64,000 nucleotides of DNA from NCBI RefSeq assembly GCF_000745015.1, contig NZ_JQNA01000002.1:5952001-6016000 (forward strand). The letters are read 5' to 3'. This document shows positions 27,226 through 36,592 of the stretch, one piece after another. Numbering within the stretch: position 1 is the first letter of the stretch; every line of letters starts with the position of its first letter. The notes below the pieces were generated by a model that was not told where the DNA came from, did not search any database, and saw nothing but the letters and a program-made list of their open reading frames with translations. Origin of the DNA: Burkholderia sp. 9120. GTDB taxonomy: Bacteria > Pseudomonadota > Gammaproteobacteria > Burkholderiales > Burkholderiaceae. Position numbers and translations under genes: made by a program.

Positions 27226-30051
27226 TTATTTGGTCACTGCGGTAACGAGTGCGGGTGCCGGCTCGGGTGTTGCAGCAGACGCAGCCTCCGTCGGGCACGC
27301 CGGCGTCGCGGCCTGCGCATTGGGCCCGGTCGGAATCGGCGCCTGGTCGCCCTCGCCGGTCAACGGCACATTGCCCGATGCAGCCATGGCACGCGGCTGC
27401 AGCAGCAGCGCAACCAGTCCGGTCCAGCCGGTCTGATGCGAAGCGCCCACGCCACGCCCGTTGTCGCCATGAAAGTACTCATGGAACAACACCAGATCGC
27501 GCGAATGCGGGTCGGCCTGCAGCAACGGATACGCGCCCATCACCGGACGCTCGCCATCTTTGTTCTTGAGGAACAGTGTCGTGCAGCGACGCGCGAGTTC
27601 ATCGGCGATTTCGCTGAGCGAGAACTTCTGCCCCGACCCAGTCGGATACTCCACACGAAAATCGTCGCCGTAATAGCGATGGAATTCGTACAGCGATTCG
27701 ATCAGCAGATAGTTCATCGGCATCCACACCGGACCCCGCCAGTTCGAATTGCCGCCGAACACGCGCGAGTCCGATTCGGCCGGCAGGTATTTGACGGTGA
27801 AGCTGTCGCCGTTGTGATTGAACACGAACGGCTGGTCGCGATGAACCCGCGACAGCGCCCGCACCCCGTGATCGGACAAAAATTCGCTTTCGTCGAGCGC
27901 GCGGCGCAGCAGCGCTTTCATGCGATGCCCGCGCAACAGCGAGAGCAGCAGCGCATTGCTCTTGCCGGGTTCGTTCCAGCGAGAGACGAGCCGCGCCAGA
28001 TCGGGCCGATGTTCGAGGAACCAGGTCAGACGTTCGCGCAGCCCCGGCAAGCCGCCATGCAGACGATGTTCGAGCACATGCACGGCGAACAGCGGAATCA
28101 GCCCAACGATGGACCGCAGCCGCAAGGGCACGTTGCTGCCGTCGGGCAGGCGCAGCTTGTCGTAGAAGAACTCGTCTTCCGAATCCCAGAGGCCGGTGTC
28201 GCAGCCGTCGTCGCAACTCACGGCTTCGGCGATATACAGGAAGTGCTCGAAGAACTTCACGCCGATGTCGACGAACACATGGTTCGCATAGGCGAGTTCC
28301 AGCGCGATACGCATCAGGTCGAGCGCGTACGCGGCCATCCACGCAGTGCCGTCGGCCTGATCGATATGACCGCCGGTGGGCAGCGGCGAAGAGCGATCGA
28401 AAATGCCGACGTTGTCGAGGCCGAGAAAGCCGCCCTGGAAAATATTGTGACCGTCGGCGTCCTTGCGGTTGACCCACCACGAGAAGTTCAGCAGCAGCTT
28501 GTGGAACACGAGTTCCAGAAAATCGCGATCCGCCTTGCCGGTGAGCGCACGGTCGATTTCATACACGCGCCACGCGGCCCACGCATGGACCGGCGGATTG
28601 GCGTCGCCCAACGCCCATTCGTAAGCGGGTATCTGACCGTTCGGATGCTGATAGCGGTCCTTCACCAGCAGCAGCAATTGACGTTTGGCAAACGCGGGAT
28701 CGATCAGTGCGAACGCGGTGGCATGAAACGCCAGGTCCCACGATGCGTACCACGGGTACTCCCACTTGTCGGGCATCGACACGATGTCCGCGTTGCACAG
28801 ATGCCGCCAGTCCGTGTTGCGGCCTTTTTTGCGGCTCGCGGGCGGGGTGGGTTGCAGCGGATCGCCGTCGAGCCAGCGCTGCACGTCGTACTGGTAGTAC
28901 TGCTTCGACCACAGCATGCCGGCGAGCGCCTGACGCTGCACGAGACGCGCGTCGGGGTCGGCGATTTCGTGTTGCAGCGCGCCATAGAATTCGTCGGCTT
29001 CGGCAATGCGGTGCGCGAATACTGCGTCGGCATCGAGCAGCACGTCGTCGGGACTCGATTGCGGACGCCAGCGCATGTACACCACCGCGCGCCCGTGCGG
29101 GCCGAGTTCGATCGATGCATGCGCAGCGGCCTTCGTGCCTTTGTCGCGACGCACCGCCTGTTCGTCGCCATGGACCAGGTAGTCGTTGAAGCCGTCTTTG
29201 AACGGACCTGTGCCGTCCATATTGAACAGGCGCTTGACGTTGGTGTCGTTCTCGCAGAACAGCCAGTCGACCTGCGGCGCGTCTTTCGACCAGGCCGTCA
29301 CCACGATCGGCTCGTGGCCATGCTGATGGCCAACCAGTTGCGCGTTGCCGTTGTGATCCGTGCCGGCCGTCAACGACGGTTTGTCTTTGTTCTCTTTCCA
29401 CGACCACGAATTGCGCGCCCAGATCTGCGGCAGCACATCGAGCGAAGCGGCCTGGTCCGCGCGATTATTGATCGTCACGCGCATCAGGATGTCGTCGGGC
29501 GCGTGCTTCGCGTATTCGACCTGCACGTCGAAATAGCAGCAATCGTCGAACACGCCGGTGTCGAGAATTTCATACTCCGGCATGTCGGCGCCACGGCGGC
29601 CGTTTTCCTGCACCAGGTCGTCGTAGGGAAAAGCCGCGATCGGGTACTTGTAGAGCATCCGCATATACGAATGCGTGGGCGTGCCGTCGACGTAGAAGTA
29701 CAACTCTTTCACGTCCTCGCCATGGTTGCCCTGCGCGTTGGTGAGGCCGAACAGGCGCTCTTTCAGGATCGGATCCTTGCGGTTCCACAGCGCGAGCGAC
29801 ACACACCAGCTCAGTTTGTCGTCGCCGAAACCGGCAATGCCGTCTTCGCCCCAACGGTATGCGCGGCTGCGCGCATGGTCGTGCGGAAAGGAGTCCCACG
29901 CGGTGCCGTCCGGGCTGTAATCCTCCCGCACCGTGCCCCACTGACGCTCGCTGAGATACGGCCCCCAGCGCTGCCAGTGGGCGCAATCGGCCGAATGCAG
30001 GCGTGAACCTTCAAGAGTGGCGAGCAGATTCGCAGCGCGCAGCGGTGGCAT
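27226..30051 (-). CDS. GH63-type (MGH1-like) glucosidase
   Basis: A 941-residue cytoplasmic glycoside hydrolase similar to the bacterial proteins annotated as glucosidase or mannosyl-oligosaccharide glucosidase-like (family GH63). There is no signal peptide. The (alpha/alpha)6 barrel signatures include KFFEHFLYIAEAV, GGFLGLDNVGIFDRS in the middle and the C-terminal NWRGPVWMPMNYLLIESL, followed by DNGRGVGASHQTGWTGLVA. It would trim terminal glucose from alpha-glucans or trehalose-type oligosaccharides. A Thr/Ala/Pro-rich tail closes the protein. It is flanked by the debranching enzyme (51 bases upstream) and zwf. Confidence 0.85.
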   Translation of the reverse strand: MPPLRAANLLATLEGSRLHSADCAHWQRWGPYLSERQWGTVREDYSPDGTAWDSFPHDHARSRAYRWGEDGIAGFGDDKLSWCVSLALWNRKDPILKERLFGLTNAQGNHGEDVKELYFYVDGTPTHSYMRMLYKYPIAAFPYDDLVQENGRRGADMPEYEILDTGVFDDCCYFDVQVEYAKHAPDDILMRVTINNRADQAASLDVLPQIWARNSWSWKENKDKPSLTAGTDHNGNAQLVGHQHGHEPIVVTAWSKDAPQVDWLFCENDTNVKRLFNMDGTGPFKDGFNDYLVHGDEQAVRRDKGTKAAAHASIELGPHGRAVVYMRWRPQSSPDDVLLDADAVFAHRIAEADEFYGALQHEIADPDARLVQRQALAGMLWSKQYYQYDVQRWLDGDPLQPTPPASRKKGRNTDWRHLCNADIVSMPDKWEYPWYASWDLAFHATAFALIDPAFAKRQLLLLVKDRYQHPNGQIPAYEWALGDANPPVHAWAAWRVYEIDRALTGKADRDFLELVFHKLLLNFSWWVNRKDADGHNIFQGGFLGLDNVGIFDRSSPLPTGGHIDQADGTAWMAAYALDLMRIALELAYANHVFVDIGVKFFEHFLYIAEAVSCDDGCDTGLWDSEDEFFYDKLRLPDGSNVPLRLRSIVGLIPLFAVHVLEHRLHGGLPGLRERLTWFLEHRPDLARLVSRWNEPGKSNALLLSLLRGHRMKALLRRALDESEFLSDHGVRALSRVHRDQPFVFNHNGDSFTVKYLPAESDSRVFGGNSNWRGPVWMPMNYLLIESLYEFHRYYGDDFRVEYPTGSGQKFSLSEIADELARRCTTLFLKNKDGERPVMGAYPLLQADPHSRDLVLFHEYFHGDNGRGVGASHQTGWTGLVALLLQPRAMAASGNVPLTGEGDQAPIPTGPNAQAATPACPTEAASAATPEPAPALVTAVTK

Positions 30052-30102
30052 GACTCCGTCCTTGCATCAGGCTTGGCAGCGGGACACACATCGTAGCGCG
30101 GT

Positions 30103-32124
30103 TTACACGCCAACGGGCTCCAGGCGGGCAAGTAGATTGTCAATGCGCAGCAACTCGCCGAGCGACCAGGCCTGAAACGGGGTGCCGGCCGGCGCATGCG
30201 GTGCATCGCCGTCGGCGATTTCCGATAGATGGTCGAGCCCCGCGTGATCGAGATGCGCGACCAGCGGGTCGAGAAAGCGCGTTCTGGCTTCGCTGCGGGC
30301 TTCTGTTGCAGTGCCGTGAACCCGCAACCACGCTTCGACGAATGGACCAAGCAGCCATGGCCAGACCGTGCCTTGATGGTAGCCGCCATCGCGTGCGAGC
30401 GGCGGGCCGCCGTAGTGCCCGCAATAGGCGGGATCGGACGGTGCAAGCGTTCGCAAGCCAAGCGGCGTGAGCAACTGCGCTTCGACCTGAGCGAGCACGG
30501 CGCGGGCCGCGGCGCCTTCGAGTAACGGGAACGGCAGTCCGCCTACCGCAAAAATCTGGTTTGGCCGGATCGCGTGGTCGACCGTGCTTTTGACGTGGTC
30601 GACGTCGATGTTGTCGAACAGCGCTTGCGTCGACGGATCGATAAAGCGTTCATGAAACGCTTGCAACGCTCGGGCGGCGGATGCCTGCCACTGCGGATTC
30701 CAGATTGCTGCAATGCGCAACGCGTTGATCCAGAGCGCCTGTACTTCGACTGGTTTGCCGATGCGTGGCGTCACCACCCAGTCGCCGACTTTTGCATCCA
30801 TCCACGTGAGCTGCACGCCAGGGACACCGGCGCTCAGCAGGCCATCTTCTGCCGAAGCCTGAATGCCGAAGCGCGTGCCTTTTGTGTAGCCTGCGAGGAT
30901 GGCCTCGACGGCCTGTTGCAGGCGCTGCGCGGTGGCAGCGCTGGCGTGCTGCGTGGTCAGATAGTCGTGGACGGCGACGATGAACCACAGCGAGGCATCG
31001 ACCGAGTTGTATTCCGGCGTGTCGCCGTAATCGGGGAAGCGATTGGGCAACATGCCTTCGGACAAGGTGCCGGACCATTCGAGCAGGATCGCTTCGGCCT
31101 CGTCGAGACGGCCCGACGCGATCAGCAAGCCGCGCATTGCGATGAACGTATCGCGGCCCCAGTCGGTGAACCATGGAAAGCCCGCAAGGATCGTGCGACC
31201 TTCGTTGCGGGCGACGACGTAGGCGTCGGCGGAACGCTGCAGGCGCGTGCCGAGCGCGGCGCGGCGTTGTTGTTCGATGCTGGCGAGTTCGCTTGCGAGT
31301 TCGGTCGCGTGGGTGGCTGTGAATTGTGCGTTCGATGTGGGCTGCTGATGTGATGGTGTGCTTGCGTTAGCGGCGCTTTCGACGCTCGCGGTGAGAATCA
31401 TCACCGCTTCACCCTTCGCGAGATCGAAGCTGAACACGCCCGGCGTCGCGAGATCTTCGCTGAAGTCCAAACCGCGCTCCTGCTCGCGAACGTAGCAGAA
31501 GTTGCGATACCAATCGGGCGCGTGCGTGTACGCGCCGTTCGTCGCCGCATGGATCACCGGCACGTCGCCGTAGGGTTGCCAACTGACGCATGCGCGATCG
31601 TCGCTGGTCTGCGCGTTGAAGTTGAATGCCGGATTCTCGTGATGCAACGCGTGATAGTCGCGGCCCGAAAGCAGCGGCCTGACTTTGAGCGTCGGTGCAT
31701 TCATTTCTTCAGAAGCCGCTCCTATGTCCTCAAGCCGCCAACGCAACACCGTTTCGCGCGTCGTTTTGCTAACGAACACTTCTGCGATCAGCACCCTCTG
31801 CGCATCGAGCTCGAAGCGCCACGTCGGCCACGGCGATGTATCGAACGCGATAAGACGCGTTGTGAGATCCGGATAGATCACATCGGGCACATAGCGCTGC
31901 ATGCTCAGCGGAAACCGCTGTCCATTCGCCTCGACCCACGCCTCCACACCATTGACGAGCACCATTCGCCCGCCCGGTGCGCGCGTTGCCGTCAGCAGCA
32001 GCGCGTGATAACGGCGCGTGCGCAGCGTGCCCACAGTGCCCGAGGCAAAGCCGCCGAAGCCATCCGCTTCCAGCCATTCGTCTTCGAAACGCGTGATGTC
32101 GAAAGGTCGTTCGATGCGTGTCAT
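30103..32124 (-). CDS. Amylo-alpha-1,6-glucosidase (glycogen debranching enzyme, archaeal type)
   Basis: A 673-residue enzyme of the GDE/GH133 type that releases glucose from alpha-1,6 branch points. The N-terminal domain is typical (EWLEADGFGGFASGTVGTLR, then TRRYHALLLTA). The catalytic (alpha/alpha)6 barrel carries GFPWFTDWGRDTFIAMRGLL, NSVDASLWFIVAV and the final YHQGTVWPWLLGPFVEAWL signature. No signal peptide. It is the first gene of the minus-strand sugar operon (debranching enzyme, GH63 glucosidase, zwf, ppgK). A glycogen phosphorylase or branching enzyme is not present in the window. Confidence 0.92.
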   Translation of the reverse strand: MTRIERPFDITRFEDEWLEADGFGGFASGTVGTLRTRRYHALLLTATRAPGGRMVLVNGVEAWVEANGQRFPLSMQRYVPDVIYPDLTTRLIAFDTSPWPTWRFELDAQRVLIAEVFVSKTTRETVLRWRLEDIGAASEEMNAPTLKVRPLLSGRDYHALHHENPAFNFNAQTSDDRACVSWQPYGDVPVIHAATNGAYTHAPDWYRNFCYVREQERGLDFSEDLATPGVFSFDLAKGEAVMILTASVESAANASTPSHQQPTSNAQFTATHATELASELASIEQQRRAALGTRLQRSADAYVVARNEGRTILAGFPWFTDWGRDTFIAMRGLLIASGRLDEAEAILLEWSGTLSEGMLPNRFPDYGDTPEYNSVDASLWFIVAVHDYLTTQHASAATAQRLQQAVEAILAGYTKGTRFGIQASAEDGLLSAGVPGVQLTWMDAKVGDWVVTPRIGKPVEVQALWINALRIAAIWNPQWQASAARALQAFHERFIDPSTQALFDNIDVDHVKSTVDHAIRPNQIFAVGGLPFPLLEGAAARAVLAQVEAQLLTPLGLRTLAPSDPAYCGHYGGPPLARDGGYHQGTVWPWLLGPFVEAWLRVHGTATEARSEARTRFLDPLVAHLDHAGLDHLSEIADGDAPHAPAGTPFQAWSLGELLRIDNLLARLEPVGV

Positions 32125-32334
32125 GAAGTTATCGGTTACGCACAGCCGTCAATCGTTAGGGATGCCTCGACTGCCGGCATGTGGCGCTTCGGTGACCATT
32201 GTCCTTCTTATCACTTTCCATTTCCTTTCTAAAATCCAACGTAACTACGCAAGATTTACCACTCGCAAACGTTTCACAATTATTTCTTGAAAGGATTAGA
32301 GACTGCATCCGCTTTCACGAAACTGGATGCCGAC

Positions 32335-32691
32335 ATGAGAAAAGACAAAAGCTTCGCGAGCATCGTTGTAATTTCAATTGCAGTACGGGTATTGACCGGT
32401 TGCGGTGCCGACGATTCCGCGTCGAACACCGCGCCTTCAGCATCTTCCAAAGGCATGACCGCCGCCAATGGCGACGCGCCCCAACGCGCCGCCTTGCCCG
32501 CGGCACCAATCCTCAACACATCCTCAACGCTCGGCGCGAATGCAAATGCAAATGCAAACGCGAGCACGAGCGCCGCCGCTGCCGCGTCCGATCCGATCGC
32601 GCAAAACATGCAGGCCAGTCTCGCCGCCGACAGCCAGCAGGTCGCGCCGGTAATGCATTACGCACCCGGCGACAGCGCCACCAGCAACTAA
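32335..32691 (+). CDS. Small lipoprotein, unknown function
   Basis: A 118-residue exported lipoprotein. The N-terminus is a basic signal (MRKDKSFASIVVISIAVRV) ending in the lipobox LTGC, so Cys21 or so would be lipidated. The mature part is low-complexity Ala, Ser and Asn (GANANANANASTSAAAAA) and ends in a QQVAPVMHYAPGDSATSN tail. An earlier in-frame TTG at 32287 would add 16 residues but breaks the signal peptide logic. It precedes the phospholipase gene on the same strand by 59 bases and might be its partner; the function is unknown. Confidence 0.65.
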   Translation: MRKDKSFASIVVISIAVRVLTGCGADDSASNTAPSASSKGMTAANGDAPQRAALPAAPILNTSSTLGANANANANASTSAAAAASDPIAQNMQASLAADSQQVAPVMHYAPGDSATSN

Positions 32692-32750
32692 CCCGATTCA
32701 ACCGGCGCGCCAGACGCGCTATTCTTCCTCCCCGCAGAAGGTGATATTCG

Positions 32751-34913
32751 ATGACATCAACTAGCCGTCGCCGTTTCCTGCAGACCGTCGCTTCCTCCGC
32801 CGGCGCTGCTGCCGCGCTGACCGCGCTGCCCGAGTCGATTCGCAATGCGCTGGCCGTGCCCGCGTTTTCGCGCACCGGCACGATCCGCGATATCGAGCAC
32901 ATCGTCGTGTTCATGCAGGAGAACCGTTCGTTCGACCACTATTTCGGCCATTTGCGCGGCGTGCGTGGCTACAACGACCGTTTCCCGATTCCGCTGCCGG
33001 GCGGCAAGCCGGTGTGGTATCAACCGTCGAAGGAAGACCCCACGCAACCGGTGCTGCCGTTCCATCTGAACACGGCGACCACCAGCGCGCAATGCGTCGG
33101 CGATCTCGATCACACCTGGTACAAGACTCACGCCGCGATCGACGGCGGCCGCTACGACCAGTGGCCCGCCAACAAGACCGATATGACGATGGGTTATCAC
33201 CTGCGCAGCGACATTCCGTTTCACTACGCGCTGGCCGATGCCTTCACCATTTGCGACGCGTACTTCTGCTCGCTGCCGGGACCGACGCACCCGAACCGCG
33301 CGTATCTGATGAGCGGCATGGTCGACCCGAGCGGCACACTGGGCGGTCCGCTGCTCGACAACAACGATTTCGTCGATGGCGACGGTCCGCCGAATTACCA
33401 ATTGCTGTCGTGGACCACGTATCCGGAACGCCTGCAAGCCGCGGGGATTTCGTGGCAGGTGTATCAGCAAGGGTTGACCGGTGCCGATCCGTTGAACGGC
33501 AATTACGGCACCAACATCCTGCAGAATTTCACGAACTTCATCAACGCACAGCCGGGTTCGCCGTTGTATGAGCGCGCGCAAACCGTGCGTACCATCGACG
33601 ATCTGAAGGCCGACGTGATGGCGAATCAGTTGCCGCAAGTGTCGTGGTTGTGCCCGCCGGCCGCGTACTCGGAGCACCCGAGCTATACGCCGGCCTATGG
33701 CGCCGAATACACGTCGCAGATTCTGGATGCGCTGACATCGAATCCTGAGGTGTGGAGCAAGACCGTGCTGTTCATCATGTACGACGAGAACGACGGCTTC
33801 TTCGATCACCTCGTGCCGCCGCAACCGGCAACGACGCCTGCGCAAGGGCAGTCGACGGTCAGCACCGACGGCGAGATTCACAATGTGGTCAATCCGCAGC
33901 GCGGCGGCAGCTATACGGCGGATGGCCTGCCGTACGGCCTCGGCCCGCGTGTGCCGATGACGATCGTGTCGCCGTGGAGCAAGGGCGGTTTTGTGTGCTC
34001 GCAGGTGTTCGATCACACGTCGGTGATTCGCTTTATTGAAGCGCGTTTTGGGGTGTATGAGCCGAATATTACGGCGTGGCGTCGTGCGGTGTGCGGCGAT
34101 CTGACCACCGCGTTCGACTTCCGCACGCCGGATTCGAAAGTGCCGCCGTTGCCGGATACGAGCAACTACAAGAGCGTTGCGGACAACCAGTGCGCGACGC
34201 AGCCGAAGCCGACGGTGCCGGCAACGCCAGGTGCAATCGATCCGCAGGAAAGCGGCATTCGTTTCGCGCGGGCGTTGCCGTATGAGTTGCATGTGAATGG
34301 CCATGCGGACGTGAAGCAGAACACGTTCGAGATTTCGATCGGCAATACCGGCGACCAGGGCGCGCATTTCTACGTCTACGGGACGAATCGCACCGATGGT
34401 CCGTGGCGTTATACGGTTGAAGCGGGTAAGTCTCTGAAGGAGACCTTCGATCTGACGACGACGAGCGGTGTGTACGCGTTCGAAGTGTTCGGGCCGAATG
34501 GTTTTGTGCGCAAGTTTGCGGGGAACACGCAGTTGGCAGTTGCGCAAACGTCGACAGCTTCGCAGGTGGCGGGCTGGGGTGGGCATGAGAAGCCGGCGCA
34601 TCCCGAGGTGAAGGTGCAGTACGACGTGGCCAATGGGAACGTGTTCTTGAAGTTCAGCAACAGCGGGGGTGGGGTTGCGCGGTTGACGGTGACGGACAAC
34701 GCGTATGGTGCGCGGACGCGTCCGGTGTTCGTGCCGGCTGGGGCGCATATCGAAGAAGCGTGGGTGCTGGCTTCGAGTCATCACTGGTACGACCTGACGG
34801 TGACGAGTAATGACGACGCCAGCTTCTCGCGTCGTCTGGCAGGGCACGTTGAAAATGGGCGCCCGAGTATTAGCGATCCGGCGGCGGTGGCGCCGGTTTT
34901 GGTGGGGATTTGA
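32751..34913 (+). CDS. plcN: Phosphocholine-specific phospholipase C (non-haemolytic type)
   Basis: A 720-residue exported enzyme that hydrolyses phosphatidylcholine to diacylglycerol and phosphocholine. A Tat signal peptide (SRRRFLQTVASSAGAAAAL) covers residues 1-36. The phosphoesterase domain has the metal and nucleophile signatures EHIVVFMQENRSFDHYFG, GPTHPNRAYLMSG, MYDENDGFFDH and RVPMTIVSPWSKGGFV. Two C-terminal beta domains (DUF756) follow from about residue 490. The length and layout match the Burkholderia/Pseudomonas PlcN/PlcH family. An AGAAGGTG site precedes the ATG. A strong terminator follows the stop. Confidence 0.93.
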   Translation: MTSTSRRRFLQTVASSAGAAAALTALPESIRNALAVPAFSRTGTIRDIEHIVVFMQENRSFDHYFGHLRGVRGYNDRFPIPLPGGKPVWYQPSKEDPTQPVLPFHLNTATTSAQCVGDLDHTWYKTHAAIDGGRYDQWPANKTDMTMGYHLRSDIPFHYALADAFTICDAYFCSLPGPTHPNRAYLMSGMVDPSGTLGGPLLDNNDFVDGDGPPNYQLLSWTTYPERLQAAGISWQVYQQGLTGADPLNGNYGTNILQNFTNFINAQPGSPLYERAQTVRTIDDLKADVMANQLPQVSWLCPPAAYSEHPSYTPAYGAEYTSQILDALTSNPEVWSKTVLFIMYDENDGFFDHLVPPQPATTPAQGQSTVSTDGEIHNVVNPQRGGSYTADGLPYGLGPRVPMTIVSPWSKGGFVCSQVFDHTSVIRFIEARFGVYEPNITAWRRAVCGDLTTAFDFRTPDSKVPPLPDTSNYKSVADNQCATQPKPTVPATPGAIDPQESGIRFARALPYELHVNGHADVKQNTFEISIGNTGDQGAHFYVYGTNRTDGPWRYTVEAGKSLKETFDLTTTSGVYAFEVFGPNGFVRKFAGNTQLAVAQTSTASQVAGWGGHEKPAHPEVKVQYDVANGNVFLKFSNSGGGVARLTVTDNAYGARTRPVFVPAGAHIEEAWVLASSHHWYDLTVTSNDDASFSRRLAGHVENGRPSISDPAAVAPVLVGI

Positions 34914-34957
34914 GGGGTGGGCTCCTGGTGGGTGGACGGAGCCCTTTAGTCGATGAG

Positions 34958-34988
34958 AGAGGCGCGGATTTTTCGCGCCTTTTTTCTT
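34958..34988 (+). terminator. Rho-independent terminator after plcN
   Basis: The stem AGGCGCG (34960-34966) pairs with CGCGCCT (34974-34980), followed by a run of T (34980-34985). It lies about 45 bases after the phospholipase stop and ends that transcript before the convergent immunity gene. Confidence 0.85.
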
Positions 34989-35006
34989 GCGGCTATTTGC
35001 TATCGA

Positions 35007-35522
35007 CTACGGCTCAACCTGGAATTGCTCTAGAGGAGCAATAAAGAAGGGATAAAAATCCTTTGCACATTCCATGATGTCAGGCGGCCCGTAGAAAACG
35101 CCTGTGTCCCATGACCTGTCGCCGAAGGCTATCCAGTTACCCACAAGCGGCATGATCACGTAGTGTTCGTGGTTCACGCCCAGCGCGTCTGCGATGTTGT
35201 CACCCGGATTTTTCATCAAAAAACTGAAGTACTCGTCATCGGTGTTCTCGCTTCCATGAATGAAGCCTGGGTACTTACCGAAATGATGGTGGAAGTAGTT
35301 GAAAGGATCAGGCTTCAGAATCACCGTTGCGAATTCAGTCTTTCCTTCGAAAGTCAATAGCGTCCGGATAAGTTCGAAGAACTTTTGCGTCGCGATGTCG
35401 ATGGGATCGAAGTACAGCAGTTCGTCACGAGATTTGCCCACGAGAGACTGAACACCAGCCGTCGCTCGGCTCCACAGCGTCGTGAACTTTTCCCGATCGT
35501 ATATGTAGTCCAAGTTACTCAT
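35007..35522 (-). CDS. Probable immunity protein for the Rhs-type toxin
   Basis: A 171-residue soluble, acidic-looking protein (MSNLDYIYDREKFTTLWSRA at the start) rich in aromatic residues, with landmark segments FFELIRTLLTFEGKTEFA, FNYFHHHFGKYPGFIHG and ECAKDFYPFFIAPLEQF. The reading frame starts directly on the stop of the Rhs-type gene (TGATG), which implies translational coupling. Its lower GC content, position right after a toxin tail and lack of any enzyme motif fit a cognate immunity protein. I cannot assign it to a known immunity family. That assignment is inference from context. Confidence 0.65.
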   Translation of the reverse strand: MSNLDYIYDREKFTTLWSRATAGVQSLVGKSRDELLYFDPIDIATQKFFELIRTLLTFEGKTEFATVILKPDPFNYFHHHFGKYPGFIHGSENTDDEYFSFLMKNPGDNIADALGVNHEHYVIMPLVGNWIAFGDRSWDTGVFYGPPDIMECAKDFYPFFIAPLEQFQVEP

Positions 35523-36592
35523 CAATTACCCAAACGAATTTTTAGGGTTGGTTTTTGTGCACCGACAGGGAAGTACTCCGCCGTAGGTCCACCGGACTTC
35601 GAATTCTCACGCACGGTGTACTTGAGATCGCCTTTGGTGAAGATATCGGTCTTACCATCTTTACTCAACGTCTGTACATAGCCGCTCTCGACAAGGTTTG
35701 CCTCAAACTCAGCTTTGCCAACATCCGTCTTAATGTTGCGCCTGCTGAAGCCCACCGTAATATCAACGTATTCCGACGTAATCCTGCCCGGCGGAATCCC
35801 ATCGACCTCCGTCTCCGCAGCGGGCTTGCACAACGCCTTGATGCGCTCCCAGTTCTCCGCCGCCTTCCTCGCACCCTGCCCGATCCCGTATCGAACCGCC
35901 GGGTTCTGCGCGAGCCGCCAGACAAACGCAATCCCACGCGCCGCCCCATCGATCAGTCCCGCGGAGAAATGGCAATCGCCGCAAACCGTCCCCGTCCCCG
36001 CAAAACTTCCAGCCCGCAGCATCTGCCGCACGCCCTGCAGATTCGCAGGCGGCCCAACCGGCGAATCGCCATAGTTGTAGTTATCGATCCACTGGTCAGT
36101 CTCATCGCTACTGATCGGAATGTCCGTACCGTCATTCAGATCGAGAACGCTGCCATTCCTTGCAACCGTCCCAACTCGCGAAACAACCTGACCATCCGGC
36201 GAGTAACCCCACCGGGCCTTGAATACCCGTCGAACACCGCCATTCGCCGCACTCGCGTACTCACTGAACTTGAAGAGATCAATGCGTCCGCGTCGGTCGT
36301 AATGCAGATAGAAATCACCCGTCGGGTTGTAGCCATTCAGAACGCGGTGTGCGGCGTCCCGCATGATCATCTCGGTCGCGTCCGGAATCCTCTGCTGGAT
36401 CACGATCGCAAACACGTTCCCGGTCGCATCGCGCGTGACTCTCCACTGACCCGCGACCTTGCCGTCCGCCAGTTGCTGAACGAATACGATTCGACGGTCT
36501 CGGAGCGAAGGTCGGTTAGCGTCCAGCCCGATCCATTCTGTGCAAGCGCGAGCCCCGTGAAGCCGGCCGAACGCCAACTGCCACTCGCCCAT
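35522..36592 (-). pseudogene. Rhs-type toxin gene, C-terminal part (second frame)
   Basis: The second frame of a broken Rhs-like gene. The useful coding part starts at about 36478 (QQLADGKVAGQWRVTRDATG), continuing the N-terminal frame after a one-base loss; codons before that are shadow. It has Rhs/YD-like strands (YLHYDRRGRIDLFKFSEYAS, RWGYSPDGQVVSRVG), a CGDCHFSAGLIDGAARGIAF segment, and a C-terminal domain of about 110 residues with EFEANLVESGYVQTLS and TPTLKIRLGN-like ending (PTLKIRLGN). The last domain is the likely toxin; I recognise no family. With the frame restored the whole protein would be about 531 residues. A downstream immunity gene overlaps its stop. Confidence 0.6.

Noticed and set aside
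27190..30006. A 938-codon plus-strand open frame opposite the GH63 glucosidase
   Set aside because: Antisense shadow; no ribosome-binding site or domain; the minus strand shows glycoside hydrolase motifs.
32757..34847. A 696-codon minus-strand frame opposite the phospholipase C gene
   Set aside because: Arg/His-rich shadow without domains. The plus strand has a Tat signal and all phospholipase motifs.
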